Assembly (NCBI RefSeq): GCF_000203815.1
Contig: NW_004457690.1
Span: 310,001-374,000 of the forward strand
Length of the DNA stretch: 64,000 nt
Direction of reading: 5' to 3'
Source: Cavenderia fasciculata
Taxonomy: Eukaryota; Evosea; Eumycetozoa; Acytosteliales; Cavenderiaceae
Of the stretch, positions 11,993-23,383 are shown one piece after another. The stretch's first letter is position 1, and every line of letters starts with the position of its first letter. Made by a program: the position numbers and the translations under genes. The notes beneath the pieces were generated by a model. The model was given only the letters and a program-made list of their open reading frames with translations. It made no database searches and was not told the DNA's origin.

Positions 11993-13220
11993 TCTAATAG
12001 ATAGAGAGGTATATAGTACTATATATCCTATTATCTATCAAATATATGTTATATATATATATAGTTGTCTAAAAAGTGGTACTACTTTTTGTTCTCTTGT
12101 TCCTATTCTATTCTCTCTATCTCTTTTTAATGTATATAAATATATGGTTGTGTAGAATATATATATATATATATATATATGATATGTAGAGTAGTTTATG
12201 TATTGTTATATAATTATTATTATTGTACAGAAATCCTTTATAGATTGAAATTTGAATGAATGACAAAAAAGAAGAGTACTCATGTACACCTATAATAAAT
12301 GTTGTGTACTAGACTCTATAGAGCTATTTATAACTAAATAGATTGATGATAAGGTAAGGGTACAGGGCCAATACTAAAAAAGGAAAGAAGTGAGAGTAAG
12401 GAAGGAATAACAATAATAGAAACACACACAAACAAACAACAACAAAATTTGGAGTGTATGTAACTCAGTGACTTTCTCACTCAATCATCATGAAACCAGA
12501 GTAAAAAAAAAGGAAATAAAAAATTAAATTATATACTCTATTTTATCAGATCGAACAATCTCCCACCCCCACAACCAAGCAGCATGCACCTCGTTTCAAG
12601 ATGATTCGACTAAACTAAAGTTCGTAGTGCCAACGACCTGAGACAATGCCAACCTTTTTTTTGATGACCTCATCAAGTAATGGGAATTCACTCATTTATG
12701 GGGGCTTTTCAATTTCCCCAAGCAACTTGTTTGCCCATTAATTTTGAACTTCGAAACCCAAGACAAGACCTAATATGATGAATCGATAAGATTTATATAT
12801 CTTTGTGTTCAATTTTAGATAATCACCATTCATTCAATTTGGTACTCTCTACACTTTTTCCAATTTAGTTTAAACATTCTTTTATTCTTATTCTTTCATT
12901 TTCATTCTTTAAATCCCAAGAGAATAGGTCAAACAAAGGATCATTAGAAAAGTTATTTTTATAAATGTATTATAGATAGTTGTTTGTATGTTTGACTTGA
13001 TGCATCTGTCAATGATCGACTCGGACCTTATCCAAACTAAAAAAATGATTAAAAATGAATAAAAAAGAATAGTTGTTATTTGTCCTTGCAACCAAAACGC
13101 AAACATTTAAGACGGAGGTTGCAAACTCTCAAATTAAATTAAATGTCTTTGTCTTTGTCTTGAGAGAGATATTAGAGAGATAAAAGAAAGAAAGAAAGAA
13201 AGAAGAAGAAGAAGAAGAGA
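11993..13220. other. intergenic, divergent promoter region
   Basis: Lies between the divergent PQ-loop and RCHY1-type genes. It holds TA dinucleotide runs near 12050 and 12160, and a less AT-rich patch at about 12550-12790. No supportable coding frame or RNA gene found. Confidence 0.5.
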
Positions 13221-14575
13221 ATGGATACAAATAATAATAATAGTCCAACTAGTGTATCTTATCATGTAGGTTTTGGTTTGGTTTAGTCATAGAGTTACTA
13301 TAGTCATAGTGCTTACTTTCTTTTTTTTTCTTATAGAAAGAGAATATATTAGGATGTAAACATTACCCAAGATCATGCAAGATTAAAGCAGCTTGTTGTG
13401 GAGTGTTTTTTGTTTGTAGACTATGTCACAACGATCAGAGCAAGCATGAGATTGATAGATTTGCCACCAAAGAGATCATGTGTATGAAGTGTCAGACTGT
13501 ACAACCAGTTGCTGAAAAGTGTATTGGTTGTGACATACAATTTGCTAGATACTTTTGTGCACACTGTAAATTCTATGATGATACACCAGACAAGAAAATA
13601 TATCATTGTGATGATTGTAAAATATGTAGAGTTGGTGAAAGAGATAGTTTTATTCATTGTAAACGTTGTAATGTAAGTAAAGTAGATTATATATATATAT
13701 ATATTTGGTCCAAATACTAATTACACACATTCACATTCTCTCTCTCTTAGGGATGTTTAAACAAGGTTGGATTTGAAAAACATGTATGTTTGGATAATAA
13801 ATTTGAAGATAGTTGTCCTATTTGTATGGAAGATCTGTTTTCAAGTCGTGATCCAGTGGTTTCATTAAAATGTGGACATAGTATGCACAGTGAATGCAAT
13901 GATCAGTTTGCTAAATCTGGAACCATTCAATGTCCAATGTGTAAAAAGTCTGCATACAACCTCACTGAATACTGGTTGCGAATAGACGCTCAAATAGCAA
14001 GACAACCAATGCCTAGAATGTACGCAGGATCAACATGTTCAGTACTATGTTGTGACTGTGACAAGAAATCAATGGATATTGCTCTTCACTTTTTAGGAAA
14101 CAAATGTCAACATTGCAATAGTTACAATACAACAATCATTGGCAAAAATTTACAAATAGATTCTTCTGCACCTGAAGAACCACTTCCAAATCCAAATCTT
14201 CCTCTTTCTGATGATGAGGAAGGTGATGATGAGGATATAGATGATGATGAAGATATGGATGATGACGAATTTGATATAGATGAAGATGATGAAGAAGAGG
14301 ATGGCGATGAAGAAGAAATTCGACCAGGATTTGGGGAAGAAATAGATTCAGTTCTAACTCCAATATTAGTTCAACAACTTTCACAACTTCCAGTTTTCAA
14401 TAGTATTTTAAATGGTGAGACCAATCTTATTGATGATCCTGCCATCCAACAACTTCGACAAAATCCTCATATCGATCAACTAATGAATGTATTACAACAA
14501 AGATATCAACAACAAAATCATAATCCAAATAATCCTAATAATAATAATCCTAATAATAATAATAATAACCAATAA
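13221..14575 (+). CDS. rchy1: CHY/CTCHY/RING zinc-finger E3 ubiquitin ligase (RCHY1/Pirh2 type)
   Basis: Three exons (13221-13265, 13337-13672, 13751-14575) join in phase to 401 aa. The CHY finger spans about 16-90 (LGCKHYPRSCKIKAACCG, VCRLCHND, MCMKCQTVQPVAEKC, CAHCKFYDD). The CTCHY segment follows (YHCDDCKICRVG, HCKRCNGCLN, HVCLDN). The RING-H2 runs CPICMEDLF ... LKCGHSMHSEC ... CPMCKKS at about 177-215. Then comes a rubredoxin-like pair of CxxC (CCDCDKK, CQHCNS). After about 260 the protein has a long Asp/Glu tract and an Asn-rich tail, extensions typical of dictyostelids. Family members ubiquitinate p53-class and other targets; the target here is unknown. Confidence 0.92.
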
Positions 14576-14701
14576 TAAATTATTGTTCAATCAAACTACT
14601 CAAACATTAGAGTAGTCAATACAAAGGTACCCTTCAAATTGAAGTTCATAAACGAGCTGGACATTTTTTTTTATTTGTTTGATTTATTTATTTTTTTCAA
14701 T

Positions 14702-14768
14702 AAGCCGAAGACCCGGCTTCCGAGGGTCACCAAAATTTATGCCGTGGTGGCCACCATTGTAAATTTTG
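14702..14768. repeat. cluster of palindromes, possible structured RNA
   Basis: Two adjacent foldbacks: AAGCCG(14702-14707)/CGGCTT(14714-14719), then CAAAATTTA(14731-14739)/TAAATTTTG(14760-14768) enclosing the 12-bp palindrome TGGTGGCCACCA (14745-14756). A competing GACCC/GGGTC pair overlaps the first. The block is clearly more GC-rich than the flanks. Function unknown. Confidence 0.55.
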
Positions 14769-16195
14769 ATGTAATGCGGTGGTGTATGTGTCGTTCGGTT
14801 GTTATTTATTTATAGATTGGGTCGCTGCTGTTCTACAACAACAGGACAAGATTGATTACTTTGAGATCTAGTCCATTCTATCTACCAAATATAAATTTAA
14901 TATAATTGATTAATTTCTTTAAAAATTTTATATGGTTGAGAGAACCAAGCCATCATCCTTCAAGGATCCCAGTTATGTTTTTTTTAATTTTTATATTTTT
15001 TTTGATTTTTTTCTTTCTCTGGTTCTGCTGTTTTTGTTTGTTGTCCTCACCTCAACAAATCGCAGCAATCATCTTGCGCAATTCATTTCAGGTTCAATTT
15101 CATTCATTCTATCATTCCCAAGATAAAAAAAAAAAAAAAGTAAATAATTATTTGTAACAAATGACAGTCTACACTTTATAGATTTTAAAATCTTAGCAAT
15201 AGCAACTTTTATCACTATTATCTCTCACATTTATCTACCCTTAATATCATCTTATCTCCATTGTCACTATCTCTTTAAAATTTACTCATATATTTTCAAC
15301 TTAAACGAAAAAGAAATGAATGAAAGATATTTTCATAAACACCACCTCACCTCAACACCACTACCACACTCAACTCAATTGTGTTGTCTAAAAATAAATT
15401 ATAAAGGAGAAGAAAAAGTCAGTCAATATAGCGCGAGAAAGATAAACGGTAGTACTATTATCTATAATGATGAATGACCCATTTGGTAAGAGGAGAGAGA
15501 GAGAGGGAGGAAGAGGAATAATAAGTGAAGAGAGGAGAGACAAAGACGATTGACAAACCGACAATTATCCGGGGGTTGCAATTTAAAAAAACAACAACAA
15601 CAACAAAACATCTAAAGATGTTTAAATTTCTTCTTATCTCTTGTTAAGTTTTAAATTCATTTTAAAAGTAATTACCAAAACAACAAACAAACCCATATGT
15701 TCTTTCTTTGTTTCATTTTTTTTTTATTTGCATTATATTGTTATAACTCTAGAATTTAAATAGTATGTGTTTTTTAAAATTTTATTAAACAAGGTTAAGA
15801 TTAGGACGAGTCGGGATCCCGACTCTGGTTAAAGGGGTTGCATTTTACCAGAATTTAGTTCATTCCCAATGCAGATTGGAGTAGCTCCATCCATCATTAA
15901 AAAAAAACAAAAAATATCTATCCTTCTCCATCCACCATCTTTCTTTTTTGTTTTTTTGGTTGTATTTTGAGAGAGCGCGATCTTTGTCTGCTTTCTTCTT
16001 TTGATCAAGAATAAGAATTTTCTTTTCGACCAGTCGACACATTCCCCTCTCTATTTCTTTCTTTCTACAATAATCTCTACCTTTTTACTTACTCTTTAAT
16101 CTATCATCTACCCTTTAGTCAATTTTTTTTTGTAAAAACAATATTTGTAAATAACAACAACTCACTTATACTAGTATATATATAACATTTAAAGG
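14769..16195. other. intergenic upstream of uridine phosphorylase
   Basis: No gene seen over 1.4 kb. Purine/pyrimidine-biased simple sequence dominates. An 18-bp perfect palindrome GAGTCGGGATCCCGACTC lies at 15808-15825. A poly-A run is at about 15126. Confidence 0.55.
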
Positions 16196-16975
16196 ATGGA
16201 TAACAAGACAGTAGTTACACCAATTTGCGCATTACCAATAGGCAAGTTACCAAGATCATGTGTAGTGGTAGGAGATCCAAATCGTGCAAAATTGGTAGCA
16301 GAGAAATTGATGGAAAATTCACGTCTCATCAGTGCCGTCAGAGAATATCATGCCTATTTGGGAACATGGAAGGGTATTGAATTGATTGTCATGTCACATG
16401 GTATTGGAGGTGGAGGTGCTAGTGTATGCTTTGAAGAGTTGATTCAAGCTGGTGTCACCACCATCATCAGAGCCGGTACTGCCGGTTCATTCGATGCCAA
16501 GTTCCGCGAGGGATCGTTGGTCATTGCCACTGGTGCCGTTCGTTCAGACGGTGTTTCAGAGGGTTTGGTCCCACTTGGCTATCCAGCCCTTGCTGACCAC
16601 GAAGTTGTCGGCGCCTTGATCCAAGCCGCCAAGACACACGATGAAATCAACTATGGCGTTGGCATTATCACCACTGTCGGTCACTTTTTCGATGGTCCAT
16701 TGGGTAATCATAACAAATTGTGGGCACGTAGTCGTGTACTCGCCATTGAAATGGAAGCCTCCATCCTCTACATCATTGCCTCGTTGCGAGGAATCAGAGC
16801 CGGTTGCTGTGTAAATATCGATAACTATATATTCGAGCGTGAGCTCACCGAAAAGTACGAACCAAACAGAGAAATTGTTCACCAAGGTACCTTACGTATG
16901 CTTGAAGTTGCCTTGGATGCCGCTTCACAATTAGTTGGTACCTCACCAGAAGCTAAAAATAATAATACCCAATAA
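16196..16975 (+). CDS. uridine phosphorylase (NP-I nucleoside phosphorylase family)
   Basis: Single exon, 259 aa. It should catalyse uridine + phosphate to uracil + ribose-1-phosphate in pyrimidine salvage. PNP_UDP_1 features are clear: VVGDPNRA near the N-terminus (phosphate site), MSHGIGGGGASVCFEEL, the phosphate-binding IRAGTAGSF, and AIEMEASILYIIASLRGIRA with the ribose-binding Glu-Met-Glu. The core is uniformly less AT-rich and free of Asn/Gln tracts compared with neighbours. It uses C-ending codons more often, which may mean high expression or an origin by old transfer from bacteria. It converges on mcm4 with a 106-bp gap. Distinguishing uridine from purine substrate rests on overall resemblance. 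Confidence 0.87.
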   Translation: MDNKTVVTPICALPIGKLPRSCVVVGDPNRAKLVAEKLMENSRLISAVREYHAYLGTWKGIELIVMSHGIGGGGASVCFEELIQAGVTTIIRAGTAGSFDAKFREGSLVIATGAVRSDGVSEGLVPLGYPALADHEVVGALIQAAKTHDEINYGVGIITTVGHFFDGPLGNHNKLWARSRVLAIEMEASILYIIASLRGIRAGCCVNIDNYIFERELTEKYEPNREIVHQGTLRMLEVALDAASQLVGTSPEAKNNNTQ

Positions 16976-17081
16976 AAAAAACGAAACAAAACAAAACAAA
17001 CAAAGTATATATATAGACCAAAAACAAACAGCCAAACAAATAATTATTATTATTATTTTCTTTCTTTTTTTTCTTTTATTT

Positions 17082-20014
17082 TTAGTATTTTTTATAAACC
17101 ATATGACCAATACTACCACCTTCATTTCTAATTTGTTCTTCACTTATTAATTGTTTGAGTGCTTCTTTAATATCTTCATTTGTAAATCTTTGGTTTGGAT
17201 TAAGTTGTTGTTGATTTTGTTGATGTTGATATTGTTGTTGTTGACTTGGTTGACTTTGTTGTTGGTTTGGATCAAGTAGGAAAAGTTTTTGAAGTGTATC
17301 ATAGGTTGTATTTCTTGCATTGACAACCTCTAAAATAAACTCTTTTAATTCTTTTAATTCAAGACGGTTGGAAGCACTGCGACCAGTTGTGATGAGATCC
17401 ATGTCGATGGTACCGGTGGTTGGATCGATGGCAGCTTGGTGGAGTGCCACTCTGACGAGACGGATGGCTTCTTGGACGTCGAGAGGCTCAACAATTTCAG
17501 AGAGTCTAATCTTGGCATGTGCTTCGGAGAGTCTGATCAACGACTCTAGCTGTCTCGGGGTGGCCGTGATGGTCCGCTTTCCGTCACCCTTGCTACGCAT
17601 TTCGAGGTAGCCTTCGACCAGGCCTTCAACAGCCTCGTCTGTGATGGTGGGGTTGATGTACTTGCGTGCATACGTGATATAGTCGGTGAGGAGGTCGGTG
17701 GGGATGAGGTCGCGCGAGACGGGTGGATGCTCCCAGTACAACGACACGAGATGGCGCGACAGCATTCTGTCGCTTTCCTCGCTGGCCTTGTCCAACACAA
17801 GATAGATCAAGTCAAAACGCGACAATAGAGTTGGTGGAAGCTGGATGTTTTCAACGACCGACATGCGCGGATTATAACGCGATTCTTTGGGATTGGCAGA
17901 CGCCAATATACTCGTACGCGCATTCAACGAGCAGATAATACCGGCTTTGGCAACCGACACGGTCTGCTGCTCCATGACTTCATGCAGAATAGATCGTGTC
18001 TGATCAGACATCTTGTCAAACTCGTCGATGCAGCATACACCCTGATCCGACAGCACCAAGGCACCACTCTCGAGCACCGTCTCTCGCGTGTCGGGGTCAC
18101 GCGTGATATAGGCCGTCAGACCAACCGCACTACTGCCCTTACCCGACGTGTAAATGCCACGTGGTGCAATCTTGTGCACATACGACAACATCTGTGACTT
18201 GGACGTACCCGGGTCACCACACAACAAAATATTAATGTCGCCACGGAATCTTCCACCCGTACCTGTATTGCCCTTGTTCTTGTCAGATCCACCAAACAAC
18301 TGACACAATATTCCCTTTTTAACATCATCCATCTCCCATATACTTGGTGCCAACGATTTAGTAATCAAATCATAAATATCACCTCTTTTGGCTAAACTTT
18401 CAATCTCTGTTATTCTTTCATCTGATATTTCAACATCATGAATATCATCAAACATTAAACTAATAGAAAATGGAAATAGAATCATTAATAAAAACAAAGA
18501 TTAAGATTATTATTATTTTTGTTTTGTTTTGTTTACATACTCTGCATTTTCACTATCTACAATAAAATCTCCTTTTTCTGTTTTTTTAATATGTAATACA
18601 TCAATATCTAAATAAATAAATTAAATCAACAATATTAATAAAAGAAATATTTAAATATTTTTGTTTCAGTGTCGCTTACAAGTTTTATAAATTGATCTTA
18701 GAGTTTTTGTAGTTGCACTTGCTTTCATTGGATTTGCTTTAAATACACCAGTAACTTCAACACGATCACCAGGTTTTCCAACATCGATCATATCACCATA
18801 GACAAAGAGAGCCACAGTGTGAGGAGTTTCACCCTCTGGGATGGCATCGGGAGTTTCTTGTAGTTTTATATATTGTTTATCGCCAAATGTGCAAAGATTG
18901 TGAACCAACATCATTGCCTGCTTGGCCTTACAATTTTGATTTGGACATGCAGCAGGTTCAATAATCTTTCCTTTTACCAATTCACTCCTTGCCTCTGTAT
19001 TACATACAGTACATTGAAATAATGCTTCTCTTAAATCTGGTATAACTGAACTTGTTCTAATGATTAATCCTCTTATAGATATCAATTGATTTATATCTAA
19101 TAAATGTAAATAAAATAAATGAATAAGGTAAGGTAAGGTAAAATGATTCATTCATTCTAATCTATTCTTTTAATTGTAGTTTACATACCAGTTGGATTTA
19201 ATTCACGCATTGGAGTATTAGTACCCAAGTTGAATGGATGAATTTCAATGGTTGGAAAATCTTGTGGGTCTTGGTAATCGGGATGGTTCTCATCTTGGTA
19301 TGTATCCTCTAAGAATTCCATGTATATGTCGTTGAGCTCTTTTTCCAAAAGTGGTAATATTTCAGTTGGATACTTGCTCCACTGACGACACAACTTTGGA
19401 TTAAAACTACGTAGATAGTTTAGATTGATATTTAAATGTGCTCCAGCTGTATCTCTTAGTTTACCAAATAATGTCAAGTATAATGGTGTTTGATCGTCAA
19501 TATTGTCCATATGATCATCATCTTTATCTTGTGGTCCATCCATATCAATATCACTATCATCTTCATTATTATTATTGTTGTTATTTCGATTATGATAAGA
19601 TTGTCTTTTCTTTTTAGTTAATTTAAAGTTTGTTATATAATCTCTAAACTCTTTTTGTATGTCTTTGGCAATTAGAGATGTACCCCAAATATATATATTT
19701 CCATCGTCTTCTTCTTGATCTAGTTGACCTTTTGCTCTACGTGCTTGATCGTCCAATATATCTTGTGTCTCCTTTGCAAGTCGTTCATTTTCCTTTTGTT
19801 CCTCTTGTTGTTTCTTTGCCAAGTTATCTTTACTTTGTTGATCTTTTGTATTCAAGTGTGATATACTTCTAGACGGTCCTTTTAATCCCAGATTACTAGC
19901 TAAACGACTTCCTCCTCTACTATTGTTATTGTTATTATTGTTATTGTTGTTGTTGGTAGTATTCTCTTCTTGAGTTGATGTAACATCATCTTCCATATCA
20001 ATAGGAGGGTCCAT
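17082..20014 (-). CDS. mcm4: DNA replication licensing factor MCM4
   Basis: Four exons (19189-20014, 18680-19096, 18541-18607, 17082-18459) join in phase to 895 aa. It is MCM4 rather than another paralog by the long Ser/Asn-rich N-terminal tail, IWGTSLIAKDIQKEF, MRELNPTDINQLISIRGL and the YKTDIDVLHIKK-like joint. The zinc finger has C304, C307, C326 and C331. The ATPase shows Walker A GDPGTSKS (518-525), Walker B CIDEFDKM (580-587) and the arginine finger SRFD (650-653). It is a subunit of the MCM2-7 helicase loaded at origins in the nucleus. The 67-bp third exon is tiny. A perfect E2F-type palindrome lies about 100 bp upstream. Confidence 0.96.
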
Positions 20015-20115
20015 AAGGTCACCTTTCTATTCTATTCTTTAATACTACTACTACTACTCGATGATATTGTGGTCTATGAATAAAAGAAACAAACACAGGT
20101 CGATTGTATTCAAAC

Positions 20116-20125
20116 TTGGCGCCAA
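20116..20125. promoter_or_regulatory. E2F/DP-type site upstream of mcm4
   Basis: TTGGCGCCAA is a perfect palindrome matching the E2F consensus (TTTSGCGC on both strands). It lies 102 bp upstream of the mcm4 ATG, the usual position in animal and plant MCM promoters. The surrounding sequence is extremely AT-rich, so a GGCGCC core is unexpected by chance. Dictyostelids encode Rb, E2F and DP proteins (established knowledge). Regulation in S phase is inferred. Confidence 0.6.
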
Positions 20126-20172
20126 AAAAAAAAAAGCTCAAATCTCATTTATTTATTTTTATCCTATTACTT

Positions 20173-20498
20173 TTAGAGGTCAAAGTTGAATAGAGGAATT
20201 GGATCAATTGATTGTTGTTGGAATATTTTCATATGTTGAGGGGTTCGATTTTTGACTACTCTACCATGGAATTTGGGTTCGATAATAATCTTATTATTAT
20301 TATTATTATTATAATCTTGATGTTTTAGTAGTTGGTCTAATAAAGGATCGAGATAATGTAATGGTTTGACATATTGATAGAATTCAGTTTTGAATCTTCT
20401 AACAACCTCTTGGTCACTATGTCTTGTTAAATATTTGAAAGATTTACTCATTGTATACTTTAACATTGAGTATAGGAAACCATTATCTCCATTATCTC

Positions 20499-20547
<49 letters not shown>

Positions 20548-21561
20548 TCCATTTGATGATAGATTATTAATAAATAAGATTAAATCAAAATTACATCTAT
20601 TAACAACCAAAACAAGTAAATTTGAATTGATTCTAATCTTTTGATTGTCATATAGATAATTGAATAGATCTTTGTTGTTTGTTTCAATTAGAGAAAGTAT
20701 TTCTTGATCGGTTAGGACGAATCCTTTATCGGATATTGTCCGATTAGGAGGTACTGTCTCTTTTAACTTGTGATGTAATTTTTCCAATACTTTGTAGATA
20801 TCAGTTTCTCCAGTGAAAAAGATAAAGTCGTAAGCAACCAATGACAACCAATCTAGACCGATAGGATAACAATTGAAAACATCTTCAAAGACCATTTCCA
20901 ACATTTCTGTTCCACTTGGCAGAGTAATAAGGTCACGTTCAATGATTGATCGATACGAGTGTGGTAATGCTGCCAATCGTATCAGTTGTTTGCCCTCTAT
21001 GATCGATGGATTAAATGAAAAATGCTGACGTAGGTATTTGTAAAACTCTAGATTGTTTGAGGTGACTGCACCTACCCAAGTGAGTGGTCCAATATATTTG
21101 TTGACTGCAAGTCCCATTTCTACTCCAAGAATACGACACATCTCTTGAAACAGTGAAATGTCAAACCTCATAAGAGGGTTCCTTGGAAGGTAGTGATAAT
21201 AGTATTGAATTCTCGCAGGTCCAACGATATCAATCATCGTCTTTAATCGTTTGAATGTCAACAAGGGACATGTCAGTAGACTCTGTGGTGAATGCTCATA
21301 TGCCTCTGGTCTCTCTGTAAATATATTTATCGTCCGCACATGATGAATAGATTTTAAAAGTCTTTGACGATCAAAAGGTGAAGTCTCTTTAATCAATGAA
21401 AATATATGTCTTTTCAATACTATATTATTCCATATCTTTGATTGAAATAGTATTATTGATTGTTTTGACAATAAAGTTGGTGACATTGATGATGATAATA
21501 ATGGTATTAATGGTGGTGGTGGAGGAGGGGATTGATTGGTGGTTGATATGGTATTGATCAT
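20173..21561 (-). CDS. dictyostelid ankyrin-superfamily-like protein
   Basis: Single exon, 462 aa, no intron. The N-terminus has a polyPro run, then an F-box-like helical start (KIWNNIVLKRHIFSLIKE) shared in style with the ankyrin genes at 23.4, 25.9 and 37.4 kb. The body contains degenerate helical-pair repeats (AVTSNNLEFYKYLRQHF, NNKDLFNYLYDNQKI, NRCNFDLILFINNL) that fit weak ankyrin units. An Asn tract interrupts the last third. This kind of lineage-expanded protein has no assigned function. It lies head to tail upstream of mcm4. Confidence 0.65.
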
Positions 21562-22113
21562 TTTCTTGATAACTAACTAACGTTCATTCTATCTATAGTC
21601 TTCTTTTTATAAAGAAAGTAAAGTAACAAACGCGTTTGTTCTCTTTTTCTTTCATTTTCTCACAATCACCGATATTTGCACAGATTTGTCCTTTTCCCTT
21701 TTTAAAATATCCTGATGCCAATGGTCGCTATGTATTGTCGTAGTCTCGGTTTGAAAAGGTGTAAATGAATTGTGGTATGACAATTCACAATAGTAGAGAT
21801 TAAAATAATAATAATAAATATTAATAAGCAACACAACAATAGATTTTATTTTGTGTAGTAGAGTTTGTTGTAAAAGAACGTCGATTTTTTAATTATTTTT
21901 TATTTAATTTGTGTGCAACCTTTTTGACGTTTGTGAATCGATTTTTTAAAAGCATTGAAAATATAAAGCATTAATTTAATTTAGCAAAGACGACGACAAA
22001 AGAGAGAGAGAGATAGAGAAAGAGAGAGAGAATAGAGAAAAGGAGAGTAGAGAGGAAAGATTATACCTTATTGTAACATTACACACAACATTAATAGAAG
22101 AGTAGTAAAAAAA
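21562..22113. other. intergenic, divergent promoters
   Basis: Between the divergent ankyrin-like and PAP2 genes. Contains a GA-rich purine tract at about 21995-22060. No gene seen. Confidence 0.55.
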
Positions 22114-23157
22114 ATGATTCATAAATTAGGATACTATAAACAAGCAAAATGGTAGGTAACAACAACAACAATAATAATTCAAAGTCTTCTCCCTCTTATT
22201 TCTTCATCTTTTAAAACATTTTATTCTATTTAGGTTTACTAATCAACATTTTGGAGATTGGGCATTATGTATTGGAGTATTTGTCACTGAACAGATATTG
22301 ACCAACTTTGTCATACATCCATACGATAGATTTGAACCTACTGGCTTCCAACTTGTCGAATATCCCCTTCTCAAAGATATTGTTCCCACATGGGCATTAC
22401 TCATGATTGCCCTTCTCATTCCCTTGGCTGTTTTTGCTGGATTTTATTTATATTATAGAAATATGCATGATTTCCATCATGCTTTTCTTGGTTTATTTGA
22501 AACTTTTACAATGGTACGACTAATATAACAGACAAAAGAGAGAGAGATTATTGACATATTTATTCCTTCTCTATTTATTTATTTATTTATTTATTTTAGA
22601 CCTTATTATTTACCGATTTTTTAAAAGTAATTGCTGGAAGATATAGACCAGATTATTTGGCACGTGTAGAAACAAACGACCAAAGTCTGATTCGTGATGG
22701 AAGAATGAGTTTCCCAAGTGGACATTCTTCCCTTTCCTTTGCATCAATGACCTATCTATCATTTTATCTATGTGGTAAACTACGTGTTTTTAGAAAGGAG
22801 GGTGCTGCCATGTGGAAGATCTTGATTGTCATGTCTCCCTATGCAATTTCATCACTCGTCGCTGTTTCAAGAACCGTTGATTATCATCATGATTTCTCAG
22901 ATGTAAGACAAAACAACAAAAACAATCAAATAATAATAATAATAATAATTAATAATCATGTTTTCTATCTTTAGATTTTAGCAGGTACGTTGATTGGATT
23001 ATGTATTGGAAGTTTTATTTATTTCATGAATTATAATACATTGGCATCAAAGGAATGTAGTTTACCAAAGAATAGAATTAATCCAAACTATGCCAAAGAT
23101 GGTTTATTGTTTGCTGAAAATACCTATACTTCACTTTCTGTTTCTTCAATTTTATAA
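22114..23157 (+). CDS. PAP2-family lipid phosphatase
   Basis: Four exons (22114-22151, 22234-22513, 22600-22902, 22975-23157) join in phase to 267 aa. The three phosphatase motifs are intact: KVIAGRYRP (115-123), PSGH with catalytic-site His148, and SRTVDYHHDFSD (196-207) with the nucleophile-activating His203 and Asp207. About six hydrophobic spans frame them. The enzyme should dephosphorylate phosphatidic acid or a related lipid phosphate (LPP type). The first exon carries only 12 complete codons. The start MIHKLGYYKQAKW is the only ATG giving the full first membrane span. Confidence 0.9.
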
Positions 23158-23383
23158 CCATTAAAATAATAATAATAATATAATAATACTACTAAATAAT
23201 ACTAAATATTAATAAATATCCCTTTTCCCAAAATAATATCCCCTTTTTGATCTTTTTTAGATTAGTAGAAAAAAAAAATAGTATCTTCCTTCCATCTTCC
23301 ATCTTCCACCCTTCCATCTCTTCTTCTGTCACTCTGCTCCTAGGCTCAAAAAAAAAAGATGATCATTCTTTATTTATTCAAAG

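Noticed and set aside
16556-16885. 109-aa minus-strand open frame
   Set aside because: Antisense shadow of the uridine phosphorylase; no family pattern and the plus frame is fully explained.
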